NCBI RefSeq assembly: GCF_021021415.1
Contig: NZ_JAINWJ010000014.1
Span: 1 to 64,000, forward strand
Reading direction: 5' to 3'
Length of the DNA stretch: 64,000 bases
Source of the DNA: Martelella mediterranea
GTDB taxonomy: Bacteria > Pseudomonadota > Alphaproteobacteria > Rhizobiales > Rhizobiaceae
In this document: positions 62,997 to 64,000 of the stretch, one piece after another
Numbering within the stretch: the stretch's first letter is position 1
How the letters are laid out: every line of letters begins with the position of its first letter
Position numbers and translations under genes: made by a program
The notes under the pieces: generated by a model
Seen by the model: the letters and a program-made list of their open reading frames with translations, nothing else
What the model was told of the DNA's origin: nothing
The model's database searches: none

Positions 62997-64000
62997 ATGG
63001 ATCTCATAGTTTCGGCCGCAACCCAGATCGCGACACCGCTCACGCTTCTGGCCATCATCGCGGGAACGCTGGTGGGCGTGATTGTCGGCGTCCTGCCGGG
63101 GCTCGGCTCGGTGATCGGGCTCACCATGGTGCTGCCCTTCACCTTCTCCATGCCGCAGATACCGGCCATTGCGCTGATGCTCGGCGTCTATTGCGGCTCG
63201 GTCTATGGCGGCTCGATCACCGCGATCGTGCTCAACACGCCCGGCACGCCGCAATCGGCGGCGACCGCGCTGGAAGGGTTTCCCATGGCCCAGCGGGGCG
63301 AGGCCGACCTTGCCATTGGCTGGGTCACGACCTCATCCACCATTGGCGGGCTGTTCTCGGTTCTGGTGTTCGTGCTGGCCGGCCCCTCGCTTGCGGCCTT
63401 TTCGCTGCAGTTCACGCCGATCGAATATTTCGCGCTCGGCCTGTTCGCGATGACCTGCATCGCCGGCGTCTCCTCCGGCAATCTCTTGAAGGGCCTTGCC
63501 GCAGGCGCGCTTGGCGTGCTGCTGGCCACCGTCGGGAATGATCCGGTCACCGGCGATCTGCGCTTTACCTTCGACAGTTTCCAGCTTTCCGCCGGCATCG
63601 GGCTGATCCCGGTCATCGTCGGCCTGTTCGCCTTTTCCGAAATGTTCATGCGGGTGCTGACGATCGACAATGACGGGCCGCCGCCCGAACAGATGCGGGT
63701 CGGCTTCCGCATGCCGCCGCTTGCCGCCTGGAAGGGCCGCCTCGGCATGCTTTTGCGCGGCTCGCTGATCGGCTCCTTCGTCGGCGCGTTGCCGGGCACG
63801 GGCGCCGCCACCTCCGCCTTCATCGCCTATTCGGAGGCCCGGCGCGCCTCCAAGCGCAAGGATAATTTCGGCAAGGGCGAGCCGGACGGGCTGGTGGCCT
63901 GCGAAAGCGCCAACAATGCCGTCACCGGCTCGGCGCTGGTGCCGACGCTTTCACTCGGCATCCCCGGCGACCCGGTGACCGCCGTCATGCTCGGCGCGCT
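62997..64000 (+). CDS. tctA: Tripartite tricarboxylate transporter large membrane subunit TctA (partial)
   Basis: The frame opens at ATG 62997 and runs off the right edge after 334 codons; the family is about 500 residues. GVIVGVLPGLGSVIGLTMVLP, YGGSITAIVLNTPGTPQSAAT and GALPGTGAATSAFIAYSEA are conserved TctA loops, and SLGIPGDPVTAVMLGAL is present at the edge. It forms the main translocation channel with TctB. Confidence 0.93.
   Translation, partial: MDLIVSAATQIATPLTLLAIIAGTLVGVIVGVLPGLGSVIGLTMVLPFTFSMPQIPAIALMLGVYCGSVYGGSITAIVLNTPGTPQSAATALEGFPMAQRGEADLAIGWVTTSSTIGGLFSVLVFVLAGPSLAAFSLQFTPIEYFALGLFAMTCIAGVSSGNLLKGLAAGALGVLLATVGNDPVTGDLRFTFDSFQLSAGIGLIPVIVGLFAFSEMFMRVLTIDNDGPPPEQMRVGFRMPPLAAWKGRLGMLLRGSLIGSFVGALPGTGAATSAFIAYSEARRASKRKDNFGKGEPDGLVACESANNAVTGSALVPTLSLGIPGDPVTAVMLGA

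Overview
The window reads as chromosomal DNA of an alphaproteobacterium of the order Hyphomicrobiales, most like the Rhizobiaceae and their marine relatives (Martelella-type). The reasons are: an F-type ATP synthase F0-only operon (atpI-atpB-atpE-atpF'-atpF) separate from the F1 genes, the short HisG plus HisZ arrangement, a Usg-family protein, an HWE-family histidine kinase, sites matching the EcfG general-stress promoter (GGAAC-N16/17-CGTT), CTTGAC-type promoters and rhizobial-style intergenic mosaic repeats. The species call is an inference. Most of the window is GC-rich and dense in genes. The first 8 kb looks visibly more AT-rich.

Layout. 0.1-8.1 kb (minus strand): a tightly coupled operon whose products match each step of polyprenyl-phosphate-D-arabinose synthesis and use (HAD-UbiA phosphoribosyltransferase, DprE1-like oxidase, DprE2-like reductase, GtrA-type membrane protein, GT-C glycosyltransferase) plus two unassigned redox/epimerase genes. 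8.1-10.1 kb: mobile-element debris, namely a broken IS630 transposase, an internally deleted IS3 element and an AlpA-type regulator with two small overlapping genes. 10.4-16.3 kb: nitronate monooxygenase-like gene with divergent LysR regulator, SelO, an AraC pseudogene, tRNA-Ser(GGA) and msrA. 16.5-24.6 kb: a complete nucleoside uptake and salvage operon (BMP binding protein, ABC transporter, cdd, purine nucleoside phosphorylase, deoC, deoA). 24.6-32.1 kb: small stress and membrane genes, an aldo/keto reductase, purU, a secreted GH5 endoglucanase, and epmA head to head with efp.

32.1-40 kb: hisG-hisZ, then a catabolic module (class III aminotransferase divergent from an M24 creatinase-like hydrolase, an M20 deacylase and an FCD-type GntR regulator) with matching palindromic operators at both promoters. 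An inverted pair of about 144-bp mosaic repeats brackets this 7.3-kb block. 40-46.5 kb: a COG0523 zinc-type GTPase behind a Zur-like box, the dgcN-dgcA D-glutamate pair, and manC and manB for GDP-mannose. 46.5-51.6 kb: an HWE kinase, a PRC-barrel protein behind an EcfG-type promoter, a phosphoribosyltransferase and corA. 51.8-55.5 kb: F0 ATP synthase operon and folD. 55.5-64 kb: a stand-alone Lrp/AsnC ligand domain, gabD-like dehydrogenase, pxpB/pxpC, two SDR-type enzymes, and a divergent tctC-tctB-tctA tripartite tricarboxylate transporter cut by the right edge.

The most noteworthy items are the arabinose-donor cassette, the M24/M20/aminotransferase module with its paired operators, and the set of EcfG-type promoters. 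No CRISPR array, prophage structural module or recognisable defence system was seen.
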